Origin: Planctomycetota bacterium
Lineage (GTDB): Bacteria > Planctomycetota > Phycisphaerae > Sedimentisphaerales > Anaerobacaceae
Direction of reading: 5' to 3'
NCBI GenBank assembly: GCA_014384025.1
Contig: JACNGQ010000170.1
Span: 37,441 to 101,440 of the forward strand
Length of the DNA stretch: 64,000 nucleotides
The notes beneath the pieces were generated by a model that saw only the letters and a list, made by a program, of their open reading frames with translations, made no database searches and was not told the DNA's origin. A program made the translations under genes and the position numbers. Below are positions 34,988-44,044 of this stretch, one piece after another (within the stretch, counting starts at the first letter, position 1; every line of letters begins with the position of its first letter).

Positions 34988-36325
34988 TTATTCGTTGGTC
35001 TTCTGGATTCTGACTCGTTTTATGCTTCTGGCTTCGGCTGAGATGATGGTGAATTTCAGGTTTTCGTGGTCGAAGCTTTCGCCGGTCTTTGGTATATAGC
35101 CGAGCTGCGAGAAGACAAAGCCGCCGATGGTTTCATAGTCTTCATCTTCGGGCAGATTAAGCTCGCACTGGTCGTTGATATCGTCGATGTATGTTCTGGC
35201 GTCGGCTTCAATGGTATTGTGGTCTATTTTCTTTATCGGCTCGGTTGGGGTCTCTTCGTATTCATCGGTGATTTCGCCGACAAGCTCTTCGAGGATGTCC
35301 TCTAAGGTAACGATGCCGGCAGTACCTCCGTATTCGTCGAGGACAACGGCTATATGCAGCTTCTGATTTTGAAATTCGTGGAGCAGCGACCGCAGCGGCT
35401 TGCTTTCTGGGACAAAATAGGCATCTCTCATTTTATCCCGCAATTTGAATTCTGAGCCGGATTTTCCTATCTCGCCGAGCAGGTCCTTGGCATAAACAAG
35501 GCCTATGATATTGTCAATATTTTTCTCATATACCGGGATTCTGGTATGGCCGGCTGAGGAGATGGTATCCAGTACTTTTTGCAGGCCGGAGTTGACTTCG
35601 GCGGCCACGATATCGGTGCGGGGCGTCATAATCTCGTCGGCGGTACTGCTGGAGAGCTCGAGGACGTTTTCAATCATCTCCTGCTCTTCTTCGTCGAGGA
35701 CACCTTCGGTCCTGTGCTGCTCGAGGCCGGTTATAAATTCCTCCTGCTTTTCCTCATGTTCCTCTTCGGGGGTAGTTTCAGGTACTCCGGCCAGACGCCG
35801 TATGAAACCTTCGTATAATCTAAAGATATAGAGGACAGGGGCGGCGGCGGCGGCAAAAACTTTTAACAGTGTGAAGGATCGGCTGAGGATTTTATCGCCG
35901 GCGTATTTGGCCCATGCGCGGGGAATAGCCAGACTAAATACTGAAAAAATTACCATTGCGATAACAAATGTAAACAGATAACCGGTTATGGTTGTGGTGA
36001 ATTCTGCCGACGGTTGCGGATAGCTGGTTATGGTTGCCGGGAGTTCTGCCGGCGGTTTCGGAGAAATGAAAACCGATACCAACAGCAGTAATATACATAC
36101 GTTGAGGATGAGGCGGTAGAAAAAACAGGTTAAAATCAGCTCTTCGGACTTTTCCGCCAACTGTTCGGCGAGCTGTTCCGGATTTTTCTTTTTGTTAGCG
36201 GCTTTGAACGCATCCTGTAATTTGACGAATGAGAATATGCGCAGCGCGAAGGCATTTGCGGAAAAGAATAGTGTTCCGCCCGCGAGAAAACAAATGAATA
36301 ATACAACCCATCCGGTGTAGCCCAC
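34988..36325 (-). CDS. CorC/HlyC family membrane protein with CNNM, CBS pair and CorC_HlyC domains
   Basis: A 445-residue protein linked to magnesium/cobalt efflux in its family. Residues 1-165 have about four membrane helices (CNNM/DUF21 domain). Residues about 235-350 form two CBS domains: MTPRTDIVAAEV, YEKNIDNIIGLVYAKDLL, then VPESKPLRSLLHEFQ and VVLDEYGGTAGIVTLEDILE. The last 80 residues are the CorC_HlyC domain. It follows ybeY by about 60 bases on the - strand. ybeY-corC adjacency is common in bacteria. Confidence 0.85.
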   Translation of the reverse strand: MGYTGWVVLFICFLAGGTLFFSANAFALRIFSFVKLQDAFKAANKKKNPEQLAEQLAEKSEELILTCFFYRLILNVCILLLLVSVFISPKPPAELPATITSYPQPSAEFTTTITGYLFTFVIAMVIFSVFSLAIPRAWAKYAGDKILSRSFTLLKVFAAAAAPVLYIFRLYEGFIRRLAGVPETTPEEEHEEKQEEFITGLEQHRTEGVLDEEEQEMIENVLELSSSTADEIMTPRTDIVAAEVNSGLQKVLDTISSAGHTRIPVYEKNIDNIIGLVYAKDLLGEIGKSGSEFKLRDKMRDAYFVPESKPLRSLLHEFQNQKLHIAVVLDEYGGTAGIVTLEDILEELVGEITDEYEETPTEPIKKIDHNTIEADARTYIDDINDQCELNLPEDEDYETIGGFVFSQLGYIPKTGESFDHENLKFTIISAEARSIKRVRIQKTNE

Positions 36326-36387
36326 TTCTTTATGTCCCTTTCAAATAATTACATTTCGCAAATCATAAAGGGAAAACAAACGTGCCC

Positions 36388-36873
36388 TTATGATTTTGTG
36401 ATCTTATTATATACGAAACCGTACCCAAGTTGTTGTAAAATATTGTCTTCCATATCGTGCATTTTCTTTGCCTTGCTGTCTGTGAAGTCGTCGAAACCGA
36501 GGTTGTGCAGCAGGGCGTGTGTAATGTAGAGTGCAAGCTCGGCCTGGCTCGAATGGCCCCGCAGATTCGCCTGCCTGAGAGCCATTTCGCCGTTTACAAT
36601 CAGCTCGAACAGTTTGGGCGACTGCGGCCCATGAGTGTCCGACAGGTCGAAACTCAGGCAGTCGGTATTCGATTTACGATTTAGAAACCTGCTGTTTAAT
36701 TTTCGTATTTCGGCGTCGTTGACTATTACAATACTAACCGTTGCTTCCGAGAGCCCGAAGCGATTGCAGACGGCCTCGACCAACTTTTTGACTTTGGAAG
36801 GAGGAGAATCTATGCCGACGAAATTATTAGTGATTTGAATAACTATTTTCTGGTCTTTTTTAGGGGAGGCCAT
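36388..36873 (-). CDS. ybeY: Endoribonuclease YbeY (rRNA maturation), variant zinc motif
   Basis: A 161-residue YbeY, which matures 16S rRNA ends and takes part in ribosome quality control. RKLNSRFLNRKSNTDCLSF near residue 55 and GEMALRQA near 92 fit the family. The zinc motif reads HALLHNLGFDD, while the usual form is HGxLHLLGYDH. The first two His are kept and the third position is Asp, which can also bind a metal. The gene lies 17 bases after the PgpH-like gene. Confidence 0.85.
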   Translation of the reverse strand: MASPKKDQKIVIQITNNFVGIDSPPSKVKKLVEAVCNRFGLSEATVSIVIVNDAEIRKLNSRFLNRKSNTDCLSFDLSDTHGPQSPKLFELIVNGEMALRQANLRGHSSQAELALYITHALLHNLGFDDFTDSKAKKMHDMEDNILQQLGYGFVYNKITKS

Positions 36874-36890
36874 GATTGTTAATTGCTTTG

Positions 36891-38438
36891 TTATTTGGGC
36901 AGCCCGACACGGGACTGCACCTCTGCCGGCTCATCGGGCGGTTTTGGATATGCGATCCGGCCATGATGATGCGCCGCAAGGGTTTTTGATATACTTGTCT
37001 CTATCTGGCTTAATTCCCGCAGCGAAAGGTCGCATTCGTCGAACTGGCCGTCCTGCAGGCGTCTCATAGACATCGTATGCACTACCGCCTCGACCTTTGT
37101 GGGTGTTACTTCCGGGAGGCTCCTTACGGCGCCCTCTACGGTATCGGAGAGCATAACGATAGCCGCTTCTTTGGAGCGTGGTTTTGGTCCGGGATACCTG
37201 AATTCACTCTCGTCGATTGCTTTTCCTTTCGAGTTCTTAATCGTTAATTTTTTTGCCTCGTTGTAAAAGTGTTCGATTAATGTAGTGCCGTGGTGTGTTT
37301 CGATAAATTGCCTGAGCACGTTGGGCAGGTTGTATTCTCTGGCCATTTCAATTCCGTCTTTAACGTGTCCGACGATAATGAGCTGGCTCATTGTCGGGGC
37401 CAGCTCTTTATGACGACTCGCAGAGCCGAATTCATTTTCAATAAAATAGGTTGCCTTGTTGATTTTTCCGATGTCATGGTAGTATGCGCCGACCCTGCAT
37501 AAAAGCCCGTTGCAATTGATTGTCTCGGCGGCGGCCTCGGCGATAGAGCCTATCAGGAGGCTGTGACTGAAGGTGCCTGGTGCTTCCATGGCAAGTTTTT
37601 TTAACAAGGGCTGGTTCGCATCGCTATAGTCCAAAAGGGTCATGCTTGTCGCTATGTGGAAGATTTTTTCGATTAGCGGAAGCAAGCTCTGTATTAGCAG
37701 GCCGACAAGGAAAGTAGCACCGGCGTGATATCCTGCATTGCTGAAGACATCCGGCAGCGATACTTTATCGGCCAAAAAGTCCAGGCTGGCCAGAGAGCCT
37801 GCTGTTATAAATACAATCGCGGCCGACAGAGCGCTGACCTGGAGGAGCTTCATTCTTGTACGGATTTCTCTTAAAGAGAAACAGCACGTAACGGCACCGG
37901 CAATCATCGTCAAAAAGAGGTTGATATCCGTGAGTTGATATTCGTTAATTGTTCCTGTGGCGAAACATCCGAGCAGGCAGTAAAACATAATCATACCTAT
38001 AGCAAAGCGCTGGTTATAAGCGATTGTCAGTATAATGGCGGCGGTAACAGCGCTTCCGGTGGCACCGGAGGTATGATTGAACAGCAGAGAGGTAACTTTG
38101 GTTGTTACCAGGAGCAAAGTATATAAACCAACAAGCGCCAGCGCTCTGGCGTGGTTTATTATTATTCGCTTTTGGTAGTGGTGAATATAGAAAGCGATGG
38201 CAAGACAGATTAGCAATACAATTATGGTTGTAAAAATAAGGTTAAGATAATTGAAAGGTATCTGCTTAATCAGGTCAAAAGTTAAAATTGGAACACAGAG
38301 CAGGACGAAAAGCAGCCACAGCAGAATCGAGATTAAAGAATCGGTGTTAAGGAGGCTGCTTATTCGTGTAAAACGGTCGTCAGAAATATTTTTGCGGACC
38401 TGAATTCGACGAGGACTTATTTTCTTCCAAAACGGCAT
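36891..38438 (-). CDS. PgpH/YqfF-like HD-domain membrane phosphohydrolase (short form)
   Basis: A 515-residue protein with about seven membrane helices (residues 35-260) followed by an HD domain: FSHSLLIGSIAEAAAETI (His292), then YYHDIGK (His321-Asp322). The 7TMR-HD family includes PgpH, a cyclic-di-AMP phosphodiesterase. PgpH is usually over 700 residues with a large external domain before the helices. That domain is missing here, so ligand sensing is probably different. The gene lies between phoH and ybeY, its usual place in many Gram-positive and planctomycete genomes. Cyclic-di-AMP as the substrate is an inference from family. Confidence 0.8.
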   Translation of the reverse strand: MPFWKKISPRRIQVRKNISDDRFTRISSLLNTDSLISILLWLLFVLLCVPILTFDLIKQIPFNYLNLIFTTIIVLLICLAIAFYIHHYQKRIIINHARALALVGLYTLLLVTTKVTSLLFNHTSGATGSAVTAAIILTIAYNQRFAIGMIMFYCLLGCFATGTINEYQLTDINLFLTMIAGAVTCCFSLREIRTRMKLLQVSALSAAIVFITAGSLASLDFLADKVSLPDVFSNAGYHAGATFLVGLLIQSLLPLIEKIFHIATSMTLLDYSDANQPLLKKLAMEAPGTFSHSLLIGSIAEAAAETINCNGLLCRVGAYYHDIGKINKATYFIENEFGSASRHKELAPTMSQLIIVGHVKDGIEMAREYNLPNVLRQFIETHHGTTLIEHFYNEAKKLTIKNSKGKAIDESEFRYPGPKPRSKEAAIVMLSDTVEGAVRSLPEVTPTKVEAVVHTMSMRRLQDGQFDECDLSLRELSQIETSISKTLAAHHHGRIAYPKPPDEPAEVQSRVGLPK

Positions 38439-38468
38439 CTGTTTATCCCATACAATACGAAGTAATAA

Positions 38469-39422
38469 CTAATCAGCTTTTGCCTTTTTTTTGTAAGCCT
38501 GCACAATATTCTGTACCAGTCGATGTCTGACTATATCTCTCTGGTTTAGCTCCACACAGCCTATTCCCTTGATTCGTCTCAATATTTCAATCGCTTCGAT
38601 CATTCCACTTATCTGGCCCCGTACGAGGTCAATCTGTGTTATATCACCGGTTATAATCATTTTGGAGCCATGTCCAAGTCTTGTCAAGACCATTAGCATT
38701 TGGAGCGCCGAGGTGTTTTGTGCCTCGTCGCAGATAATAGCGGATTCGTTTAAGGTTCGGCCTCGCATAAAAGCGAGGGGAATTATCTCGATTATATCAA
38801 GCTCAATAAATTTTTTCATCTGGGTGAAATCCATCATATCTTCGAGAGCGTCAAACAAAGGGCGGAGATACGGATTGACTTTTGCCTGTATATCCCCGGG
38901 TAGAAAACCGAGTTTCTCGCCTGCTTCGACGGCCGGGCGTGCCAGTACAATCCTTCTGATTTGCTTTTTCTTCAGCATTGATACGGCAATGGCGACAGCG
39001 AGGTATGTCTTTCCCGTCCCGGCCGGTCCGGTGCAAAAAGTAAGGTCGTTTGTCAGCATTGTTTTGATGTACTTCGCCTGTCCTTTTGTGGACGGTTTAA
39101 TAATCTTTTTATGAGCATAGACGGTTATCGCTTCGCTGTTTTGGGGAATTGCAGGTGATTCGCTTTGTCGTATAAAAGTAGTTACGTTTGCGGTTGAAAG
39201 TGAGTGGCTTTTGAGAAGCTGCTTTTGCATATTGTCGATGACCTCAACGGTCTTATTTACATCTTTCTCTTTGCCCGTTATAATTAAATTGCCCTGCCGT
39301 GCGGTAATGTGCACGCCAAGCGAATCCCTCAGAAGCCGAAGGTAACTGTCGGCAGGACCGAACAATTCAAGCTGCTTATCGGTTGAATCTAATTGTATCT
39401 TAACTTCCAAAGCTCTCCTCAA
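38469..39422 (-). CDS. phoH: PhoH-like ATPase
   Basis: A 317-residue PhoH-family ATPase. Walker A is GPAGTGKTYLA (132-142) and Walker B is SAIICDEAQN near 228; IITGDITQIDL near 257 matches the third motif. The N-terminal 90 residues resemble a KH-like RNA-binding domain (ITARQGNLIITGKEKDV). PhoH proteins act in RNA metabolism, often with YbeY. The gene begins one base before the CdsA stop, so the two are co-translated. Confidence 0.9.
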   Translation of the reverse strand: MRRALEVKIQLDSTDKQLELFGPADSYLRLLRDSLGVHITARQGNLIITGKEKDVNKTVEVIDNMQKQLLKSHSLSTANVTTFIRQSESPAIPQNSEAITVYAHKKIIKPSTKGQAKYIKTMLTNDLTFCTGPAGTGKTYLAVAIAVSMLKKKQIRRIVLARPAVEAGEKLGFLPGDIQAKVNPYLRPLFDALEDMMDFTQMKKFIELDIIEIIPLAFMRGRTLNESAIICDEAQNTSALQMLMVLTRLGHGSKMIITGDITQIDLVRGQISGMIEAIEILRRIKGIGCVELNQRDIVRHRLVQNIVQAYKKKAKAD

Positions 39423-40280
39423 TCAAAAGCCCAATATAAAGAACAAATAGCCAAACGGCGCCGCCACGAGAGGGGAATCGATAATATCCAAAATTCCACC
39501 GAATCCCGGCACTTTGTTTGCGGAATCTTTTTGCTCAGCGTCCCGCTTAATCATAGATTCAACCAAATCTCCAATCTGCCCTATAAATGCAAGGCAAGCA
39601 CCAAAGATTATCGCAAACCACCAGGACATTATATCACAACTCAGGGCAAAACCAATAGCAACAATAATTGCAAATGCAACGGCGCCGCCCATTCCTTCCC
39701 AGGTTTTTCCCGGGCTTATTTTAGGGGAAAATTTGTGCCTGCCGAATATGCTCCCAATCGTGTAAGCCCCTATATCGGCGGATTTTACGACAAAAATGAA
39801 CATCAGTAAAGGCCAGGTTCCGAATTCGAGCCGGATATTAACACAAAAACCGCTTAAAAGGCCTAAATACAAAATCGAAAAATAACTTGCTCCGCAGTTA
39901 GCCAGCACTCCCGAGATGCTATGGAACATATACTGATGTAAAAGCAATGCAAACAGCACAAATGCCGAGAGGAAGATCAGATAAGTTTCAGGCCTAATTT
40001 CAATAAACTGGAGCAAATATCCGTTGGTTGCAAACAAAATCGAGGAAATGATTGAAACGGGAACAAAAACCTTCAGATTTTTGGCCGCTGCAAGTTTTGA
40101 CAATTCAAGCTGGGCGGGAATTGCAAGCAGGGCGATGAGGAGGCAAAAAACTGTTCCCTGTATTGGTTTATCGTCGTCGGCCAAATCCGTTATAGAGCCA
40201 TCCATCCAGCCATCGAAAATGACGACGGCTATAAAAAGGACTGACATTAAAATTCCAAAAAACAACCTGTGTTTGAGCAT
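39423..40280 (-). CDS. cdsA: Phosphatidate cytidylyltransferase
   Basis: A 285-residue inner-membrane enzyme that makes CDP-diacylglycerol from phosphatidate and CTP for phospholipid synthesis. About eight helices are visible. The catalytic signature appears at the C-terminal side: KSADIGAYTIGSIFGRHKF, ISPGKTWEGMGGA, GDLVESMIKRDAEQKDSANK, and GFGGILDIIDS. It lies between uppS and phoH in an envelope-lipid run. Confidence 0.9.
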   Translation of the reverse strand: MLKHRLFFGILMSVLFIAVVIFDGWMDGSITDLADDDKPIQGTVFCLLIALLAIPAQLELSKLAAAKNLKVFVPVSIISSILFATNGYLLQFIEIRPETYLIFLSAFVLFALLLHQYMFHSISGVLANCGASYFSILYLGLLSGFCVNIRLEFGTWPLLMFIFVVKSADIGAYTIGSIFGRHKFSPKISPGKTWEGMGGAVAFAIIVAIGFALSCDIMSWWFAIIFGACLAFIGQIGDLVESMIKRDAEQKDSANKVPGFGGILDIIDSPLVAAPFGYLFFILGF

Positions 40281-40348
40281 ATATTCTTATTTCCTGCCTG
40301 TGTGTCGATGCCCTAAGGTTAAATTCGCTCTGACGACTGCTCATCGGC

Positions 40349-41107
40349 TTATTTGATAGTTCCGAAACGCCGGTTTCGTTGAGTATAGGCCAGGATTGCT
40401 TCTTCCAAAGATGTTTTTTTGAAATCCGGCCAAAAGGTTTTTGTAACGTAGAATTCACTATATGAAATTTGCCAGAGCAGAAAGTTGCTGATTCTCATTT
40501 CATTTGCAGTACGTATCAGCAGGTCCGGTTCGGCAAGTCCCGCTGTATAAAGATGTTTGTTTATACATTGCTCGTCGATATCATCCAAACTCAGGTCGCC
40601 GCTTTTATATTTCGTGGCGATTTTCCGGGTAGCATCGACGATTTCCGCTCTGCCCCCGTAGTTCAGGGCGAGGGCAAGTATCATGCCGGTATGAGCGCTG
40701 GTCAGCTCCATTGTGGTATCAATCTCTTCTAAAATCGAATCGGGTACTCCGTCCCTTCGTCCGAGGTGAACAAGTTTTACGTTATTCCTCTTTAGCATAT
40801 CGCGAATCCCGATAAGGTATTGAGTGTAGAGGTGCATAAGGGCATTGATTTCGTATTGTGGTCTTTTCCAGTTCTCTATGCTGAAGGAATATAACGTCAG
40901 CGTTTCGATACCAAAATCGACACATCGCAGAGCGATTGTCTCGACTGTTTTGCCTCCTTCGTTATGTCCCTCAACCCTGGGAAGACCCTGTTGCTGTGCC
41001 CATCGGCCGTTGCCGTCCATAATGATGGCAATATGCCGGGGCATCTGCTCGGGTTTCACACCAAGTCGCTCTGCGGTTTCTTTGCGTTTCTCTTCAAAGC
41101 TTTTCAT
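40349..41107 (-). CDS. uppS: Undecaprenyl diphosphate synthase (isoprenyl transferase)
   Basis: A 252-residue cis-prenyltransferase that builds the lipid carrier for peptidoglycan. HIAIIMDGNGRWAQQQGLPR (catalytic Asp31) and LTLYSFSIENWKRP near 75 match the family, with the C-terminal LLIRTANEMRISNFLLWQIS (arginines binding diphosphate; Ser of the S-N-F-L motif). The uppS-cdsA order is conserved in many bacteria and fits a shared envelope operon. Confidence 0.92.
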   Translation of the reverse strand: MKSFEEKRKETAERLGVKPEQMPRHIAIIMDGNGRWAQQQGLPRVEGHNEGGKTVETIALRCVDFGIETLTLYSFSIENWKRPQYEINALMHLYTQYLIGIRDMLKRNNVKLVHLGRRDGVPDSILEEIDTTMELTSAHTGMILALALNYGGRAEIVDATRKIATKYKSGDLSLDDIDEQCINKHLYTAGLAEPDLLIRTANEMRISNFLLWQISYSEFYVTKTFWPDFKKTSLEEAILAYTQRNRRFGTIK

Positions 41108-41168
41108 TATTTAAGACTACGAGTAAGGATTCAGGATTACTGAACTTTGTGTTATTTTTTTGTTTCTG

Positions 41169-42458
<1,290 letters not shown>

Positions 42459-42513
42459 TTAAATTGCTGCTTATAGATAAATACACAAGGCACAAAATTG
42501 TGTATTCTTGTCG

Positions 42514-42999
42514 TCAACTGATTTTTGCCACCATATACTCGAGAACAGCCGACAAATTATCATACTTTCTGTCACTGAGCCTGAGCCTGACTTCACCGCC
42601 CCCTTTGTTTTTATATGTAATAACAAAAAAGCCTTTTTTCTCAAAATATGTTTTATCTATTTGTTGTATGGAGTCATAAGAAATTCTTTTTCTATCGCTA
42701 ATCACAAGCTCGTTTTCATCAGCGATGAGCTTCTTATCCTTTACGACATACAGTGCCACTACGAAGAAGACCGCACCGGCAAGAAAAAACGGCGGCGATT
42801 TTCTATTAAAATTCATTGTCGGGGTAGGTTTACCGTCATTATTAATAACCTGCTCTTTATAGAAGCTATAACGTCCCGACCATTTGTATTTGCTCAGATA
42901 GCCGTCGTAGGCAAAAATAATTGCAATTGCAATGCAAATACCCAAAAAGATTTTGTAATTTGTTTTTTTAAATTTACTTATCGGCGCCTCGATGGCCAT
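42514..42999 (-). CDS. Membrane protein of unknown function, two helices
   Basis: A 161-residue protein with hydrophobic segments at about residues 16-31 and 70-85, and a C-terminal cytoplasmic region rich in beta strand (VISDRKRISYDSIQQI and FFVITYKNKGGGEVRLRLS). That pattern resembles bacterial PH-like domains next to membrane helices, but the match is weak. The gene precedes purA in transcription order after about 70 bases. It is probably a real gene because it has a full frame and conserved-looking secondary structure. Confidence 0.5.
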   Translation of the reverse strand: MAIEAPISKFKKTNYKIFLGICIAIAIIFAYDGYLSKYKWSGRYSFYKEQVINNDGKPTPTMNFNRKSPPFFLAGAVFFVVALYVVKDKKLIADENELVISDRKRISYDSIQQIDKTYFEKKGFFVITYKNKGGGEVRLRLSDRKYDNLSAVLEYMVAKIS

Positions 43000-43018
43000 C
43001 GGAGGTCCTTTAAGGAAT

Positions 43019-43780
43019 CTATGTTAAACGCTTTTGTGCTATTACCTCGGTCAAAGGCTGAACAAAGTTCGGCACTATTTGTTCGGCCATCATCTCTTCA
43101 GCCAATCGGCATTGAAGGGCAAAGGATTTTAATGCATCGAATTTTTCGTCCGTTGCCGGATACCTGCGGACGGTAAAAGACAAGCTTATGGCCTCTTCGG
43201 TACATCGTCCTTTTTTCTTTGGCTCATAGACGCTTGTTTTTGAGTCTATGCTGATTCGTCCCTGAGTACGGTCATCCTCCGACAATGCTACTATCAGCGA
43301 CGGTGAAAAGCCAATGGGTCTTGCCCCGGGCAAATCCAGAAGACAGCTAAAAGCGCTCTGTGAGAGCAGTGCTTCAGCGATAACCTCATCATGGTTGCCA
43401 GCATAATCAAAATCCATAGCGAAAGTAACATCCAAAGAATCGATATCGAGATGATTTACTCCAAGCATATAAGGAACAAGCTCGAGCACTAATCTGTCCT
43501 GGTTGTAAGCCGGGTCAAAATCAAAGGGATTGACCATTCCGGAGCCGATACGGTCTATTTCGAGACTGACCCAGCGATATTGCCCTGTGTTGCGTTCTTC
43601 CTCAAGGTAATACTCGTTACTCTCTCGCCGATAGAAACGGCCCATAGACGGGTACTGTTTGTGTATCCGTTCGAAAAAGGAGAGAATCGTATCGCGCTCT
43701 GTAGGCAGCTCCAACTCGGTATTGATATACATATCGAGGTAAAAATCATCACAAAGCGAACTATAACTATTCGGTGTCAT
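43019..43780 (-). CDS. Cytosolic protein of unknown function
   Basis: A 253-residue protein with no signal or membrane segment. The ATG at 43780 is preferred; an in-frame upstream ATG at 43828 would add 16 residues that look non-native. Visible features are an acidic N-terminal half (LEEERNTGQYRWVSLEIDRI), a strand-rich centre (LDIDSLDVTFAMDFDYAGNH) and a helical, Gln/Glu-rich end. I do not recognise a family. It lies 20 bases before the membrane protein gene on the same strand, so the two may be co-transcribed. Confidence 0.55.
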   Translation of the reverse strand: MTPNSYSSLCDDFYLDMYINTELELPTERDTILSFFERIHKQYPSMGRFYRRESNEYYLEEERNTGQYRWVSLEIDRIGSGMVNPFDFDPAYNQDRLVLELVPYMLGVNHLDIDSLDVTFAMDFDYAGNHDEVIAEALLSQSAFSCLLDLPGARPIGFSPSLIVALSEDDRTQGRISIDSKTSVYEPKKKGRCTEEAISLSFTVRRYPATDEKFDALKSFALQCRLAEEMMAEQIVPNFVQPLTEVIAQKRLT

Positions 43781-44044
43781 CACAAAAAAACTCCACAAAA
43801 GGCTACGGGAATACACCCGGATAACCATAAAAAAGTCCAGGCTCTATATCATATAATCAAACGAGCAACTATTATACGCCTAAATATTCATTTTTCCAGA
43901 TATTTTAAAATTAAACACTATAGCTATAGTTCTTAACAAGGGTGCTTACTTTAATCAATGGCAATCTGATGTTAGAAAGCCTGCGAAAATCTTATTTAAG
44001 TTTGATTCGATATTTGACCTAAACGGCATCGAGTAGGGGCGACA

